In this document: positions 6,574 through 14,750 of the stretch, in pieces
Position numbering within the stretch: position 1 is the first letter of the stretch
Layout of the letters: each line of letters begins with the position of its first letter
Source: Saccharothrix sp. ALI-22-I
GTDB lineage: Bacteria > Actinomycetota > Actinomycetes > Mycobacteriales > Pseudonocardiaceae
Length of the DNA stretch: 64,000 nt
Reading direction: 5' to 3'
NCBI RefSeq assembly: GCF_001984175.1
Contig: NZ_MTQP01000065.1
Span: 186,001-250,000, forward strand
Program-made: the position numbers and the translations under genes
Notes under the pieces: model-generated
Database searches by the model: none
Seen by the model: only the letters and a program-made list of their open reading frames with translations
Told to the model about the DNA's origin: nothing

Positions 6574-9493
6574 CGACGGCCTCCCCGGACAGGGCGAACA
6601 GCTCACGCAGCTCGCCGGTCGACAGTTCGGTCAGCCAGTCCTCGCCCGCGCCGACCACGAGCTGCGCCAACCCGCGTTTCTCCTCGATCATCCGGTCGAT
6701 CCGCTCCTCCAACGTGCCCACGCAGACGAACTTGCGCACCTGCACGTGGTTGCGCTGCCCGATGCGGAACGCCCGGTCGGTCGCCTGGTCCTCCACCGCC
6801 GGGTTCCACCAGCGGTCCAGGTGGATGACGTGGTTGGCGGCGGTCAGGTTCAGCCCGGTGCCGCCCGCCTTCAACGACAGCACGAAGATCGACGGGCCGT
6901 CCTTCTCCTGGAACCGCCGCACCATCTCGTCCCGTGCTCGCTTGGGCGTGCCGCCGTGCAGGTACAGCACCTCGGTGTCGAACCGGGCGGCCAGGTGCGG
7001 CACGACCAGGGAGCCGAAGGCGGTGAACTGGGTGAAGCACAACGCCTTGTCACCGTCCGCGAGTGCTTCCTCCAACACCTCCTCCAACCGGGCGAGCTTG
7101 CCCGACCGGCCGGCGATGCGGGAGCCGTCACCGAGCAGCTGCGCCGGGTGGTTGCAGACCTGCTTGAGCCGAGACATCGTGGCCAGCACCAGGCCCTTCC
7201 GCTTGACGCCCTGCGCCTCGGCGATCCGGGCCAGCATGTCGTCCACCACCGCCTGGTAGAGCGTGGCCTGCTCGGCGGTCAACGTGCACAGCTGCTTGAC
7301 CTCGATCTTGTCCGGCAGGTCGGTGATGATCCGCGGGTCGGTCTTGAGCCGGCGCAACACGAACGGACCGGTGATCCGCCGCAGCCGCACGGCGGCGTCC
7401 TCGTCGTGGTGCCGTTCGATCGGCACACCGAAGCGGGCGCGGAACGTGTTGATCGTGCCCAGCACGCCGGGGTTGACGAAGTCCATGAGCGACCACAACT
7501 CGGCCAGCCGGTTCTCCACCGGCGTGCCGGTCAACGCCACCCGGTGCCGAGCCGGCAACGCCCGCACCACCCGTGACTGCCGAGTGGAGCTGTTCTTCAC
7601 GTTCTGCGCCTCGTCCAACACGACCCGGTCCCACGAGACGCCCATGAGCTTCCCGACGTCCCGCGCAACGACCGCATAGGTCGTGATCACCATGTCGCAG
7701 TTGACATCGAGCGCACGATCCGCGCCGTGGTAGACCCGCACCTCCAGATCCGGCGTGAACCGCGCAGCCTCCCGCTGCCAATTGCCCACCACCGACATCG
7801 GGCACACCAGCAGGGTCGGCAGCCGCTTGCCGTGCCGACGGTTGTGGGCCTCCAGCGCCAACAGCTGCACGGTCTTCCCAAGCCCCATGTCGTCCGCCAA
7901 ACAGGCACCGAGTCCCAGTCGATCAAGGAACGCCAGCCAGGCCAGACCGCGCTCCTGATAGGGCCGCAGCTTCGCGACCAACCCCGGCGGCTGCTCGACC
8001 GGCCCCAGGTGGTGCTCCACCTCACCGGACAGCAAGTCACCCAGCCACCCAGTGGCGCTCACCCCGTTGAGCGGCAGCGGCAGGTCGGCGTCGTCCGGGT
8101 GCAGGCCCGAGTGCAGCAGCACCTGCGCGGCCGTCATCTGCCCGCCGCCACGCTTGAGGAAGGCCAGTCCAGCGGCGAGCCGTTTCGGATCCACGTGCAC
8201 CCATTGCCCGCGCACCCGGACCAACGGCACCTTCGCCTCAGCCAGCGACAGCAACTCGGACTCGGTCAGCCGTTCGTCCCCGACCGCCAGCTCCCACCGG
8301 TAGTCCACCAGCACCTTCAGCCCAAGTTCGCTCTCCTTGGCGACTTCCCCCGCCGTGCCACGACTGGCAGCCGTGAGCCGCAACCCGAGCCGCTGAGGCT
8401 GACGCCACCACGACGGCAACATCACGCCGAACCCGGCTTCACTCAACAGCGCCGCGTGCTTGAGAAAGTCGTAGGCGCCCTCAACATCGAGTTGCAACTC
8501 CACCGGCCGCTTAGCCGAGAGCGCACGGTCCAACGCCGGGTAAAGCCGTCCCGCCCGCCCCAAATCCCCGAGCAACACGTCCTCAGGCCGACTGACCCAC
8601 CGCCGCAGCACCGCGTCCTGCTTGTGCCACAACTGTTCCGCAGTCACCACCACGCTGGGTTCATCCACGGCCTGAAGCAGGAACTCAACCCGCCACCCGT
8701 CCTTCGCCGCACCACCCTGATCCGGCGAACTGAGCCGAAAACAGGTCCGAACAGGACTCTCCTGCAACCCACCGGCCCGCCACGAAGCCAACTTCCCCCG
8801 CAGCGCCCCCACTTCCCCTTCCACCAAAGGGTCGCCCACCAAGGCCGCCAACCACCGCCCGACAACCCCATCCCCACCCACACCCGCGCCGGAGAGCCGC
8901 CCCCTCACCTCAAGATCGACCGCGCGGTCCAACACCTCCATCACCAGATCGCCCGCCCCGTCCCCACCCCGGAACGACGGCGGCATACTCCCCCGAAGCG
9001 CCGCAAACCGCGCCAGGTCCACCCCAGCCAACGCAGTCCGCCACCGCGCAAACCCGTCACCGTCAACAGACGGCAAAACCCGCCCCCGCCGAACCAACTC
9101 GCGCCCAAACCCGAGCACATCGCCCAAAAACTTCCCCGAAGCCCCCACCCGGCAATCCGGCACCCCGTCAGGCAGCCCCCCATCCACCCACACAACGGGA
9201 ACCACCCACTCCCGCCACCGAACAGCCCCGCGCCGACCCCCCACCGACTCCCGAACCAACTCCGGCGACCCAACCGGCCCACTCGCATAAGACGGCAACC
9301 GGACCGCCAGCACCCCAACCTCACCGCCCCCAAGCAGCGCGGCCAATCCATCTCCCGAAACCGCAAACGGGTGCCCAACAGCCACCCGAGGCAACCGCCC
9401 AACAACCCGCCCCGGCAACCCCGAGTCCTCGGCCCACAACGCCACCCGCCCACCGGCCACGCCCAGGGCGTGCAGCACCAACACAAACAGCAC
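6566..9493 (-). CDS. SNF2-family DEAD/DEAH helicase (Swi2/Snf2 ATPase)
   Basis: I chose GTG 9493 so that the protein opens MLFVLVLHALGVAGGRVALWAEDS, the usual opening of bacterial SNF2 proteins. Upstream in-frame sequence belongs to a repeat element. The 975-residue product has an N-terminal SNF2-associated domain (to about 480), Walker A in DDMGLGKT near 536, the DEAQ box near 627, and motif VI DRAFRIGQ near 911. It is a double-stranded-DNA translocase-type ATPase, cytoplasmic, working with the overlapping SWIM protein. The first 270 codons are unusually G/T-rich on the coding strand compared with the ATPase core. Confidence 0.92.
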   Translation of the reverse strand: MLFVLVLHALGVAGGRVALWAEDSGLPGRVVGRLPRVAVGHPFAVSGDGLAALLGGGEVGVLAVRLPSYASGPVGSPELVRESVGGRRGAVRWREWVVPVVWVDGGLPDGVPDCRVGASGKFLGDVLGFGRELVRRGRVLPSVDGDGFARWRTALAGVDLARFAALRGSMPPSFRGGDGAGDLVMEVLDRAVDLEVRGRLSGAGVGGDGVVGRWLAALVGDPLVEGEVGALRGKLASWRAGGLQESPVRTCFRLSSPDQGGAAKDGWRVEFLLQAVDEPSVVVTAEQLWHKQDAVLRRWVSRPEDVLLGDLGRAGRLYPALDRALSAKRPVELQLDVEGAYDFLKHAALLSEAGFGVMLPSWWRQPQRLGLRLTAASRGTAGEVAKESELGLKVLVDYRWELAVGDERLTESELLSLAEAKVPLVRVRGQWVHVDPKRLAAGLAFLKRGGGQMTAAQVLLHSGLHPDDADLPLPLNGVSATGWLGDLLSGEVEHHLGPVEQPPGLVAKLRPYQERGLAWLAFLDRLGLGACLADDMGLGKTVQLLALEAHNRRHGKRLPTLLVCPMSVVGNWQREAARFTPDLEVRVYHGADRALDVNCDMVITTYAVVARDVGKLMGVSWDRVVLDEAQNVKNSSTRQSRVVRALPARHRVALTGTPVENRLAELWSLMDFVNPGVLGTINTFRARFGVPIERHHDEDAAVRLRRITGPFVLRRLKTDPRIITDLPDKIEVKQLCTLTAEQATLYQAVVDDMLARIAEAQGVKRKGLVLATMSRLKQVCNHPAQLLGDGSRIAGRSGKLARLEEVLEEALADGDKALCFTQFTAFGSLVVPHLAARFDTEVLYLHGGTPKRARDEMVRRFQEKDGPSIFVLSLKAGGTGLNLTAANHVIHLDRWWNPAVEDQATDRAFRIGQRNHVQVRKFVCVGTLEERIDRMIEEKRGLAQLVVGAGEDWLTELSTGELRELFALSGEAVGD

Positions 9494-9592
9494 TATGCGC
9501 CCAGCACCCCCACAACACCCAACCGGGCCACCCGACGCCACACCCACACCAACACCAAAACCGCCAGCGGCCGACAAGGCAACGAAATCCAC

Positions 9593-9783
9593 CGCCCCAC
9601 AACGGACCCGCCACCGGCCGACGAGGCCAGCAACCCCACGCGCCCCACAACGGACCCGCCACCGGCCGACGCGTGCACCAAATCCCCTCGCCCCCGATGG
9701 GCCCGTGGGTGGCCGACGAGGCTCGATTTGACATGGCTGCGGCCTGCCTTCGGTGCCCGTAAGGGCCCATGTCAAATCGAGCC
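9593..9783. repeat. Dispersed intergenic element, family A copy 1
   Basis: This region upstream of the SNF2 gene holds two perfect 31-base direct repeats (9593-9623 and 9641-9671, period 48) built around CACAACGGACCCGCCACC. Beyond them is a perfect 17-bp inverted repeat (9720-9736 and 9767-9783, spacer 30) whose left arm reads GGCTCGATTTGACATGG. The inverted repeat and its flanks recur nearly unchanged at 61510-61582, and a single related direct-repeat unit precedes it there. The palindrome is strikingly AT-rich for this genome. It has no transposase, and I interpret it as a REP/MITE-like element. Confidence 0.8.
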
Positions 9784-9803
9784 GGACGAGACCACTGGCT
9801 CAT

Positions 9804-10073
9804 CTACTGGTGTTGGCGGGACCTCTTGCGGGCCAGGGCCGTCACACCCACCGCAGCCAGACCGACCTGGAGCGCCAGTTCGATCCAGTCGACACCCGAC
9901 GTGTCGGCCACCCCGATGGCCGACGCCGCGAACGTTCCCACCAGGGCCGCCGCGACGCCCACCAGGAGCGTCATCAGCATCGAAATCTTCTGCCTGCCCG
10001 GCACGACCAGCCGCCCCAGACCACCGACGAGCACGCCGATGACCAACGCCGAGATGAGCCCGGTGATCTCCAC
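9804..10073 (-). CDS. GlsB/YeaQ/YmgE family small membrane protein
   Basis: An 89-residue protein starting at GTG 10073 behind AAAGGA. It has three predicted membrane helices, at about 3-25, 31-52 and 62-82. The first contains the glycine-rich signature ALVIGVLVGGLGRLVVPGR of the transglycosylase-associated GlsB/YeaQ family. Members are small stress-induced inner-membrane proteins without established biochemical activity. It stands between the dispersed repeat and the SANT-like gene on the same strand. Confidence 0.9.
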   Translation of the reverse strand: MEITGLISALVIGVLVGGLGRLVVPGRQKISMLMTLLVGVAAALVGTFAASAIGVADTSGVDWIELALQVGLAAVGVTALARKRSRQHQ

Positions 10074-10112
10074 GAGAGGTCCTTTCCTCGCCCTACGCGT
10101 CCACCACGAGCA

Positions 10113-10643
10113 TCACCGGACGCCCTCCTCTCCCGAATCGGGTTTGCCCCTGACCCGCCCCTGATCCCGACCCTGAAGCCGGAACACCTCGGCACCCTGA
10201 TCGGACAACGCCCGACCCGGCACGTCCGGGTCGCAGCCCACCCTGGCCAGGCGTGACCTGATCGAGGTGGGGGAGCGTTCCAAACGTTTGGCGATCGACC
10301 GGATCAGGTCGACGGTCGGGATGTCCTGGCTCGCAGCCAGCCAGTCGGCACGCAGGGCGTCGTCCAAGTCCGGCGTCCAGGGCAGGTTGGCGTTGGCCGG
10401 CCGGTCCCGGGGCGAGGTGGACGGCGGTGCACTGAGCTTGGCCAAGGCCTCCAGGACCTGCGCCAACAGCTTCCCGATCTTCGCCCCGGCGTCCGAGGGC
10501 AGTCGGATGGTGCCTTCGGCCACCAGAGCGCCCGAAGTGTCGACGCCGGCCAGGTTCACCGACAGTTCCGGGTCCGCCGTGGCCACCAACTGGTAAGTGG
10601 TGGAGCCGATCCGGACCGAGTTCTCATACGTAGTTGTCGTCAT
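10113..10643 (-). CDS. Protein with SANT/Myb-like helix-turn-helix domain
   Basis: The ATG at 10643 is preferred (a TTG 30 bases upstream is possible). No clear ribosome-binding site is visible and the transcript may be leaderless. The 176-residue product has an N-terminal beta-rich part (RIGSTTYQLVATADPELSVNLAG) and a domain from about 88 to 140 beginning PWTPDLDDALRADWLAAS and continuing through an SPTSIRSRLARVG recognition-like helix. That matches the tri-helical Myb/SANT-like fold used for DNA binding. The last 35 residues are charged and disordered-looking. Its position directly downstream of the DNA methylase suggests a role at the same locus, which is inference. Confidence 0.65.
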   Translation of the reverse strand: MTTTTYENSVRIGSTTYQLVATADPELSVNLAGVDTSGALVAEGTIRLPSDAGAKIGKLLAQVLEALAKLSAPPSTSPRDRPANANLPWTPDLDDALRADWLAASQDIPTVDLIRSIAKRLERSPTSIRSRLARVGCDPDVPGRALSDQGAEVFRLQGRDQGRVRGKPDSGEEGVR

Positions 10644-10708
10644 GGTGATGACGCTAGCGAAGGGGTCTGACAATTCCGGGTGGCACCATCACCGGCACCG
10701 ACCCGGAA

Positions 10709-11887
10709 TCAGCGGCAGAGCGGACAGCTCGGCCCGGAAGCCCCGGAAGCCCCGGAAGCCCCGGAAGCCCCGGAAGCCCCGGAAGCCCCGGAAGCCCCGG
10801 AAGCCCCAGTCGGCTCGGCAGCCTCGGCACCCGTCAGATACGGCTTCAAATGCTCGGCGATGGCCCTCGCCAGCGACGGCGGCACAGCGTTGCCGATCTG
10901 CCTGGCCACCTCGATCTTCGACCCACACCACTCGAACGAGTCCGGGAACGACTGCAACCGCGCCGCCTCCAGGTGCGTGATCGGCCGGTCGACCCGGTGC
11001 CCGTCCTCACCAGGCTCCCACTGCGGGTGCAGGTAACGACCCTTCTCCGGCTTGTAGAACTCGGTCCGGATGGTCAACGACGGCTCGTCCCACCGCATCC
11101 GCCCCATCACGTCCGTCGTGCCGGTCTTCTTCTCCCGCCAACACCGCGGCAGCAACTCCACCGGCAGGTCGAACCGACCACCACCAGGCGGGATGTGGCG
11201 GTACCGCTCCAACGACAACGGTGTCGGATTACGGCCCACATGCAGATCCAGACCCTTGAACGGCCCCGGCAGCCCACGACCGAACAACTCCACCACCGAC
11301 TCCGGCAACGCCGTCGTCACCGGCCGCTCCGGCAGGCCCCGCAGCACATCGCCCACGGCATGCCAGCGCTCACGCGAATGGGTCGGCGTCGGCAGCGGGA
11401 TGCGTCCGATCCGTGAGCCGATCACGATCGCCCGCCGACGCCGTTGCGGCACACCGAAATCCGCTGCCAACAGCACACCCGAGGTCAGCTCGTAACCCTC
11501 GGTCTCGGCCTGGAGCAACGCGAACTCGGTCGACGCCAGGAACCGGTCGACGTTCTCGATCACGAACACCGACGGCCGGGCCTGCCGCACGAACCGCAGG
11601 TACTCCCGCCACAGCGAGTTGCGCGGATCGTTGACATCGCGCGAGCCGAGGTTCGAGAACCCCTGGCACGGCGGACCGCCCACAACCACATCCACCCGGG
11701 GGATCTCGCTGTCCGGTACCGCCGCGATGTCCGACCACCGGATGTGGTCCTCGCCGAAGTTCGCCGCGTACGTCGCCGCCGCGTGCACGTCCCACTCGAC
11801 CGCCATCACCGGCCGGTAGCCGCCCGCCGCGGCGAACCCGGAGGTCATGCCGCCACAGCCGGCGAACAGGTCGATCATGGACAGCAC
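10709..11887 (-). CDS. dcm: C5-cytosine DNA methyltransferase
   Basis: A 392-residue enzyme with the m5C methylase motifs in order: motif I DLFAGCGGMTSGF (6-18), the catalytic PPCQGFSNLG loop near 78-87 with nucleophilic Cys, motif VI VIENVDRFL near 109, motif VIII FGVPQRRRRAIVIG near 144, a target-recognition region, and motif X QIGNAVPPSLA near 340. It transfers a methyl group from SAM to cytosine C5 in DNA. It lies 9 bases after vsr, forming an operon. The C-terminus is unusual: eight Gly-Ala-Ser units encoded by a 9-bp minisatellite, then a Cys-rich end. No restriction nuclease gene is adjacent, so its recognition site and role (orphan or R-M) are open. Confidence 0.93.
   Translation of the reverse strand: MLSMIDLFAGCGGMTSGFAAAGGYRPVMAVEWDVHAAATYAANFGEDHIRWSDIAAVPDSEIPRVDVVVGGPPCQGFSNLGSRDVNDPRNSLWREYLRFVRQARPSVFVIENVDRFLASTEFALLQAETEGYELTSGVLLAADFGVPQRRRRAIVIGSRIGRIPLPTPTHSRERWHAVGDVLRGLPERPVTTALPESVVELFGRGLPGPFKGLDLHVGRNPTPLSLERYRHIPPGGGRFDLPVELLPRCWREKKTGTTDVMGRMRWDEPSLTIRTEFYKPEKGRYLHPQWEPGEDGHRVDRPITHLEAARLQSFPDSFEWCGSKIEVARQIGNAVPPSLARAIAEHLKPYLTGAEAAEPTGASGASGASGASGASGASGASGASGPSCPLCR
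10733..10803. repeat. 9-bp minisatellite inside the dcm 3' end
   Basis: Nearly eight head-to-tail copies of CCCCGGAAG (plus-strand reading) run from 10733 to 10803 with no interruptions. On the coding strand they encode Gly-Ala-Ser repeats. Because the unit is 9 bp, copy-number change alters tail length without shifting the frame. Confidence 0.95.
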
Positions 11888-11896
11888 GGGCTCAGG

Positions 11897-12328
11897 CTAG
11901 CCGACTGCGGGCCGACCGCGACGCTCTACCACCACGGCCCGCACCCGATTCGCCGCGACGGCCGGGTCCTCGTGCTCCCACACCCGCACCGCGAGCCACC
12001 CCGCGTCCGCCAGCACTTGGTCGGTGTTGGCGTCACGCGCCTGGTTCGTCTCGATCTTCGTGCGCCAGAACTCCCCGTTGCGCTTGGGCCAAGTGCCGTG
12101 CTCCGGGCAGCCGTGCCAGAAGCAGCCGTCCACGAACACCGCCACCTTCGCGGGCCCGAACACCACGTCCGCCTCACGCCGGACCGCGCGCACCGGCCGC
12201 TGGTGCACCCGGTAGCGCAGCCCGAGCCGGTGCAGTTCACGCCGCAGCGCCACCTCGATCTCCGTGTCACGAGAGCGCTGCTTGCTCATCCGGGCGCGGA
12301 CGTCGTCCGTCGTCTCCAGCTTCGGCAC
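11897..12328 (-). CDS. vsr: Very-short-patch mismatch repair endonuclease
   Basis: The 143-residue frame starts at GTG 12328. The order of conserved pieces is that of Vsr: RARMSKQRSRDTEIEVALRRELH, the catalytic region VRREADVVFGPAKVAVFVDGCFWHGCPEHG with its Asp and the Zn-associated Cys and His residues, and KRNGEFWRTKIETNQARD. Vsr nicks at T:G mismatches created when 5-methylcytosine deaminates. That fits its place immediately upstream of the methylase in one transcription unit. Confidence 0.93.
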   Translation of the reverse strand: MPKLETTDDVRARMSKQRSRDTEIEVALRRELHRLGLRYRVHQRPVRAVRREADVVFGPAKVAVFVDGCFWHGCPEHGTWPKRNGEFWRTKIETNQARDANTDQVLADAGWLAVRVWEHEDPAVAANRVRAVVVERRGRPAVG

Positions 12329-12342
12329 CCGGCCATGATGGC

Positions 12343-12537
12343 TCACGCCGGGTGCAGCACCTCCCGCAGCCTCCGCGCCGCCCGGTCGAGTTGCCCGCGC
12401 GACGGCAGCACCGCCGCGCCGACGTGCGTGAACTCTGTGATACCGAGATCGGCGAAGAAGAACGGCGGCATCGCGTGCACCAGCAGCCCCTCCGACCGCT
12501 GCGGACCGCCACGCGGGTTGACGATCAACCGCTCCAC
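12343..12537 (-). CDS. Small conserved-looking hypothetical protein
   Basis: A 64-residue frame starts at GTG 12537, 16 bases after the DUF2786 gene's stop and on the same strand; it ends 14 bases before vsr. Coding bias is good. The product begins MERLIVNPRGG and contains an aromatic-hydrophobic core (MPPFFFADLGITEFTHVG). No motif is recognised. Its position within the DUF2786-vsr-dcm run suggests co-transcription. A non-coding interpretation is possible. Confidence 0.5.
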   Translation of the reverse strand: MERLIVNPRGGPQRSEGLLVHAMPPFFFADLGITEFTHVGAAVLPSRGQLDRAARRLREVLHPA

Positions 12538-12553
12538 CCACCGAAACCGCAGG

Positions 12554-13669
12554 TCAGGTGATCGAAAGGTTCGCCCGGTCAGCCGCCGAACGCCCCGCGT
12601 CCCACCCCGCCGCGCTGCGCACCGGCGTGGACTTGGAGACGGTCCGCGTGAACATCGTGCCGAAGTACTCCTCCACCGCCTTCTTCCGCGCCGCCAACAC
12701 CGGCAGCAGGCGGTCGTCGTCGGCGGGCACCTCGTTCGCCGTCCGCAGCCGTTCCCCGATCCGGTGCGCATACGACAGCAGGAACGACTTCCGGAACACC
12801 GCCGACCGCGCCTCGTCGCCCTTACGTGCCTTCTCACCGGCCGCGATCATCGCGCGCGTCGCCTGGACCAGCAGCGATGCCGACAGCAGCTCCACGATCT
12901 CCAGGTCGAGCTCTTCACCGACCAGCGCCACGAACCCCAGGTCGTACACCACGGCCCGGCACCGGTTCGCCTCCGCGACCACGTGCACGACCTGCGCTTT
13001 ACCGTCGAAGTACCGCTTGTCCAGCCACAACCGGCGCGACGTCGTCGTCGCCGCCTCAAGCGGCATCCGCTCCAGCGCGTGCCGCGTCACCAACTCCTGC
13101 GCCTTGGTCGACAGCGCCTCGGCCTCCTCGGGGAACGCGGTCGACTCGGCCTTGGCCAGCAGTCCGCGCACCCGGTTGAGGATCTTCGGATCGACGTGGT
13201 GGTGGTCGATCGCGGACAACGGCGTGCCCGGCTTCGGCACGATCTCCGGCAGACCCGGCAACGTGATCAGCACGCCCAGCACCGCCACCGCGGCGGCCAC
13301 GCCGTCCTCGCGCAGCTCGATGTGCCTGCTCGCCCACTGGTCGACGTGCGGCTGGGTGACGTCCCACCAGATCGTCGCCTCGATCTCCTCCAACTGCTCC
13401 TGCCAGCGCGGATGCAACGCGGAGTACCGACCGGCCTCCAACGCCAGGGAGTCGACCAGGAACGACAGCGCGCGTTCGTCCTCCTCGCGCCGCACCATCT
13501 CGAACACGTCGTAAGGCAGCCAGCCGTGCTCCCACAGGTGCTCGAAGGCACGCCTCAGCACCGCCTGAACCGCGTCGTCCACTTCGGCCGGTGGGAGGGA
13601 GGAGGTGCGCGGCAGCCCGGCCCGGCGATTCGCCGCGGCCCGCCACAACGCCTCGCGCAAGGAGCTCAC
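12554..13669 (-). CDS. DUF2786 domain protein
   Basis: GTG 13669 was chosen because a GAGGA element lies about 12 bases upstream and the frame's further extension overlaps a divergent gene. The 371-residue product has an N-terminal helical region (residues 1-130). Next comes the DUF2786 segment around 150-190, with KILNRVRGLLAKAESTAFPEEAEALSTKAQELVTRHAL. The C-terminal helical region ends in a long basic stretch. DUF2786 occurs on proteins of unknown role, sometimes in phage and mobile elements. It faces the 13760 gene across about 90 bases of shared promoter space and heads the run toward vsr-dcm. Confidence 0.8.
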   Translation of the reverse strand: MSSLREALWRAAANRRAGLPRTSSLPPAEVDDAVQAVLRRAFEHLWEHGWLPYDVFEMVRREEDERALSFLVDSLALEAGRYSALHPRWQEQLEEIEATIWWDVTQPHVDQWASRHIELREDGVAAAVAVLGVLITLPGLPEIVPKPGTPLSAIDHHHVDPKILNRVRGLLAKAESTAFPEEAEALSTKAQELVTRHALERMPLEAATTTSRRLWLDKRYFDGKAQVVHVVAEANRCRAVVYDLGFVALVGEELDLEIVELLSASLLVQATRAMIAAGEKARKGDEARSAVFRKSFLLSYAHRIGERLRTANEVPADDDRLLPVLAARKKAVEEYFGTMFTRTVSKSTPVRSAAGWDAGRSAADRANLSIT

Positions 13670-13759
13670 GACCGCCGATTGTCCTCTTTCGGGTGTGGTG
13701 TCGCCGCAGCCGGTGCGCGTTGCGGCCCGGCGCGCGCCCGAACGTGCCAGCCTCGCGCC

Positions 13760-14434
13760 GTGAGCCGGAAGACGCAGCCCCCGAAGCGGCGCCCGATCGT
13801 GGTCGTGCACCGTCCACAAGGGACCGCGCTGACCGCGGCCCAACAACAGGTGGTGCGCCGCTGCCGGGCCCTGCCGGAAGTCCTGGACCCACTGGAGGCC
13901 GAGCTGACGGTCAGCAGCGCCGTCGCCGACCTCCAACCGGACGAAGAGTTCTGGGCCGGCCTGATCGAGCACGCCGTCTCCCTGCCCAGCCGCCGCAACC
14001 ACGCCCTGCTCCGCGTCCTGGCCGCCGTCCTCACCGGCCGCCCCCGCGAGTGGGCCGCGAACGCCGTGGCACCGGCACGTCCCACCCTGGCCGTAGGTGG
14101 CGCCTGGATCTGCGACCGTTCGGTCGATGCCGGCTACCTGGCCCTGATCTGCGCTTACACCTTCGCCGCCGACGAACACGCCATGGTGTTCCTGATCGAC
14201 GAACTAGCCGGCGGCGTAGTGCGAACCGCCTTCGTCACCCGAGACGTCACCACCGCCCGCCACCGCCTGTCCGAACACGGCGGCCCACTGACCCCGATCG
14301 GCGCCGAGGCCGCCCACTGGCTCCTGGCCAAGTCCTACGACCGCCTGGACCGCAACGGACCGGGCGACGTGGACCAAGAGGTGAGGCGCACCCGACTCCT
14401 CGCCGGCCGGCGGATCGCGCTCGCGTTCGGGTGA
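13760..14434 (+). CDS. Hypothetical protein divergent from the DUF2786 gene
   Basis: A 224-residue protein starting at GTG 13760 with a basic N-terminus (MSRKTQPPKRRPIVVVHRP). Coding bias is strong throughout. A mid-protein stretch (WICDRSVDAGYLALICAYTFAADEHAMVFLID) is hydrophobic and likely a beta-sheet core. The remainder is helical. I recognise no catalytic motif. The arrangement opposite a DUF2786 gene may reflect shared regulation. Confidence 0.7.
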   Translation: MSRKTQPPKRRPIVVVHRPQGTALTAAQQQVVRRCRALPEVLDPLEAELTVSSAVADLQPDEEFWAGLIEHAVSLPSRRNHALLRVLAAVLTGRPREWAANAVAPARPTLAVGGAWICDRSVDAGYLALICAYTFAADEHAMVFLIDELAGGVVRTAFVTRDVTTARHRLSEHGGPLTPIGAEAAHWLLAKSYDRLDRNGPGDVDQEVRRTRLLAGRRIALAFG

Positions 14435-14568
14435 GCGTGGGCTCGACCTGGCAGGTGGCGGATCGGGTGGCGTCGGCCGCGTCGAAACGGGTCCGGTTCA
14501 CGCCTCGGGCTTCACCCAGCCCGAAGTCCGACCGCTTCGTCGGGGGAGGACCACTTCGAGATCCACGC

Positions 14569-14710
14569 TCACCCCACCTTCGCCAGGAAGTCCTGGATCG
14601 CGCCGAGCCACTCGTCGCGCGCCGTGCGCAAGCAGCAGGCCAGGACCGGAACCGGAACCGGGAACCGGGAACCGGGAACCGCGGATCGTGCGGGAGAAAT
14701 TATCGGTCAT
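14569..14710 (-). pseudogene. Alpha/beta hydrolase remnant with internal deletion
   Basis: An ATG at 14710 opens MTDNFSRTIRGSR. Past a repeat-encoded stretch comes GSGPGLLLAHGA, which is the oxyanion-loop strand typical of the N-terminus of alpha/beta hydrolases. In the next frame the sequence reads RDEWLGAIQDFLAKVG and stops at 14569, like the last helix of such an enzyme. The catalytic Ser, Asp and His regions (about 180 residues) are absent. Between the two pieces lie iterated GGGAACC and GGAACC units (about 14650-14690). It sits opposite a MerR gene, the position where the regulated hydrolase would be expected. Confidence 0.55.
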
Positions 14711-14717
14711 GCCGCGA

Positions 14718-14750
14718 CGTTAAGCATTCACATCGTTGTCAAGGTCAAGG
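14718..14750. promoter_or_regulatory. Probable MerR operator/promoter between merR-type gene and hydrolase remnant
   Basis: The minus-strand sequence reads TTGACCTTGACAACGATGTG followed by AATGCTTAAC. It offers a TTGAC -35, a spacer and a TAAC-like -10 element. The half-sites CCTTGAC and GTGAATG form an imperfect dyad (5 of 7 positions), in the place expected for a MerR-type operator. Confidence 0.5.

Noticed and set aside
9593..9671. Possible CRISPR array (31-base repeats with period 48)
   Set aside because: Only two copies exist, the 17-base spacer is too short, and no cas genes are near; the repeats belong to a dispersed element with its own inverted repeat.
10597..10980. Plus-strand frame encoding a Pro-Arg-Lys repeat protein
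   Set aside because: It is the reverse reading of the 9-bp minisatellite in the methylase gene; only the minus-strand reading shows methylase motifs.
11444..14434. 996-codon plus-strand open frame across vsr, dcm and DUF2786 genes
   Set aside because: It lies antisense to several well-supported genes and only its last 224 codons (from 13760) have coding character, which are annotated as a separate gene.
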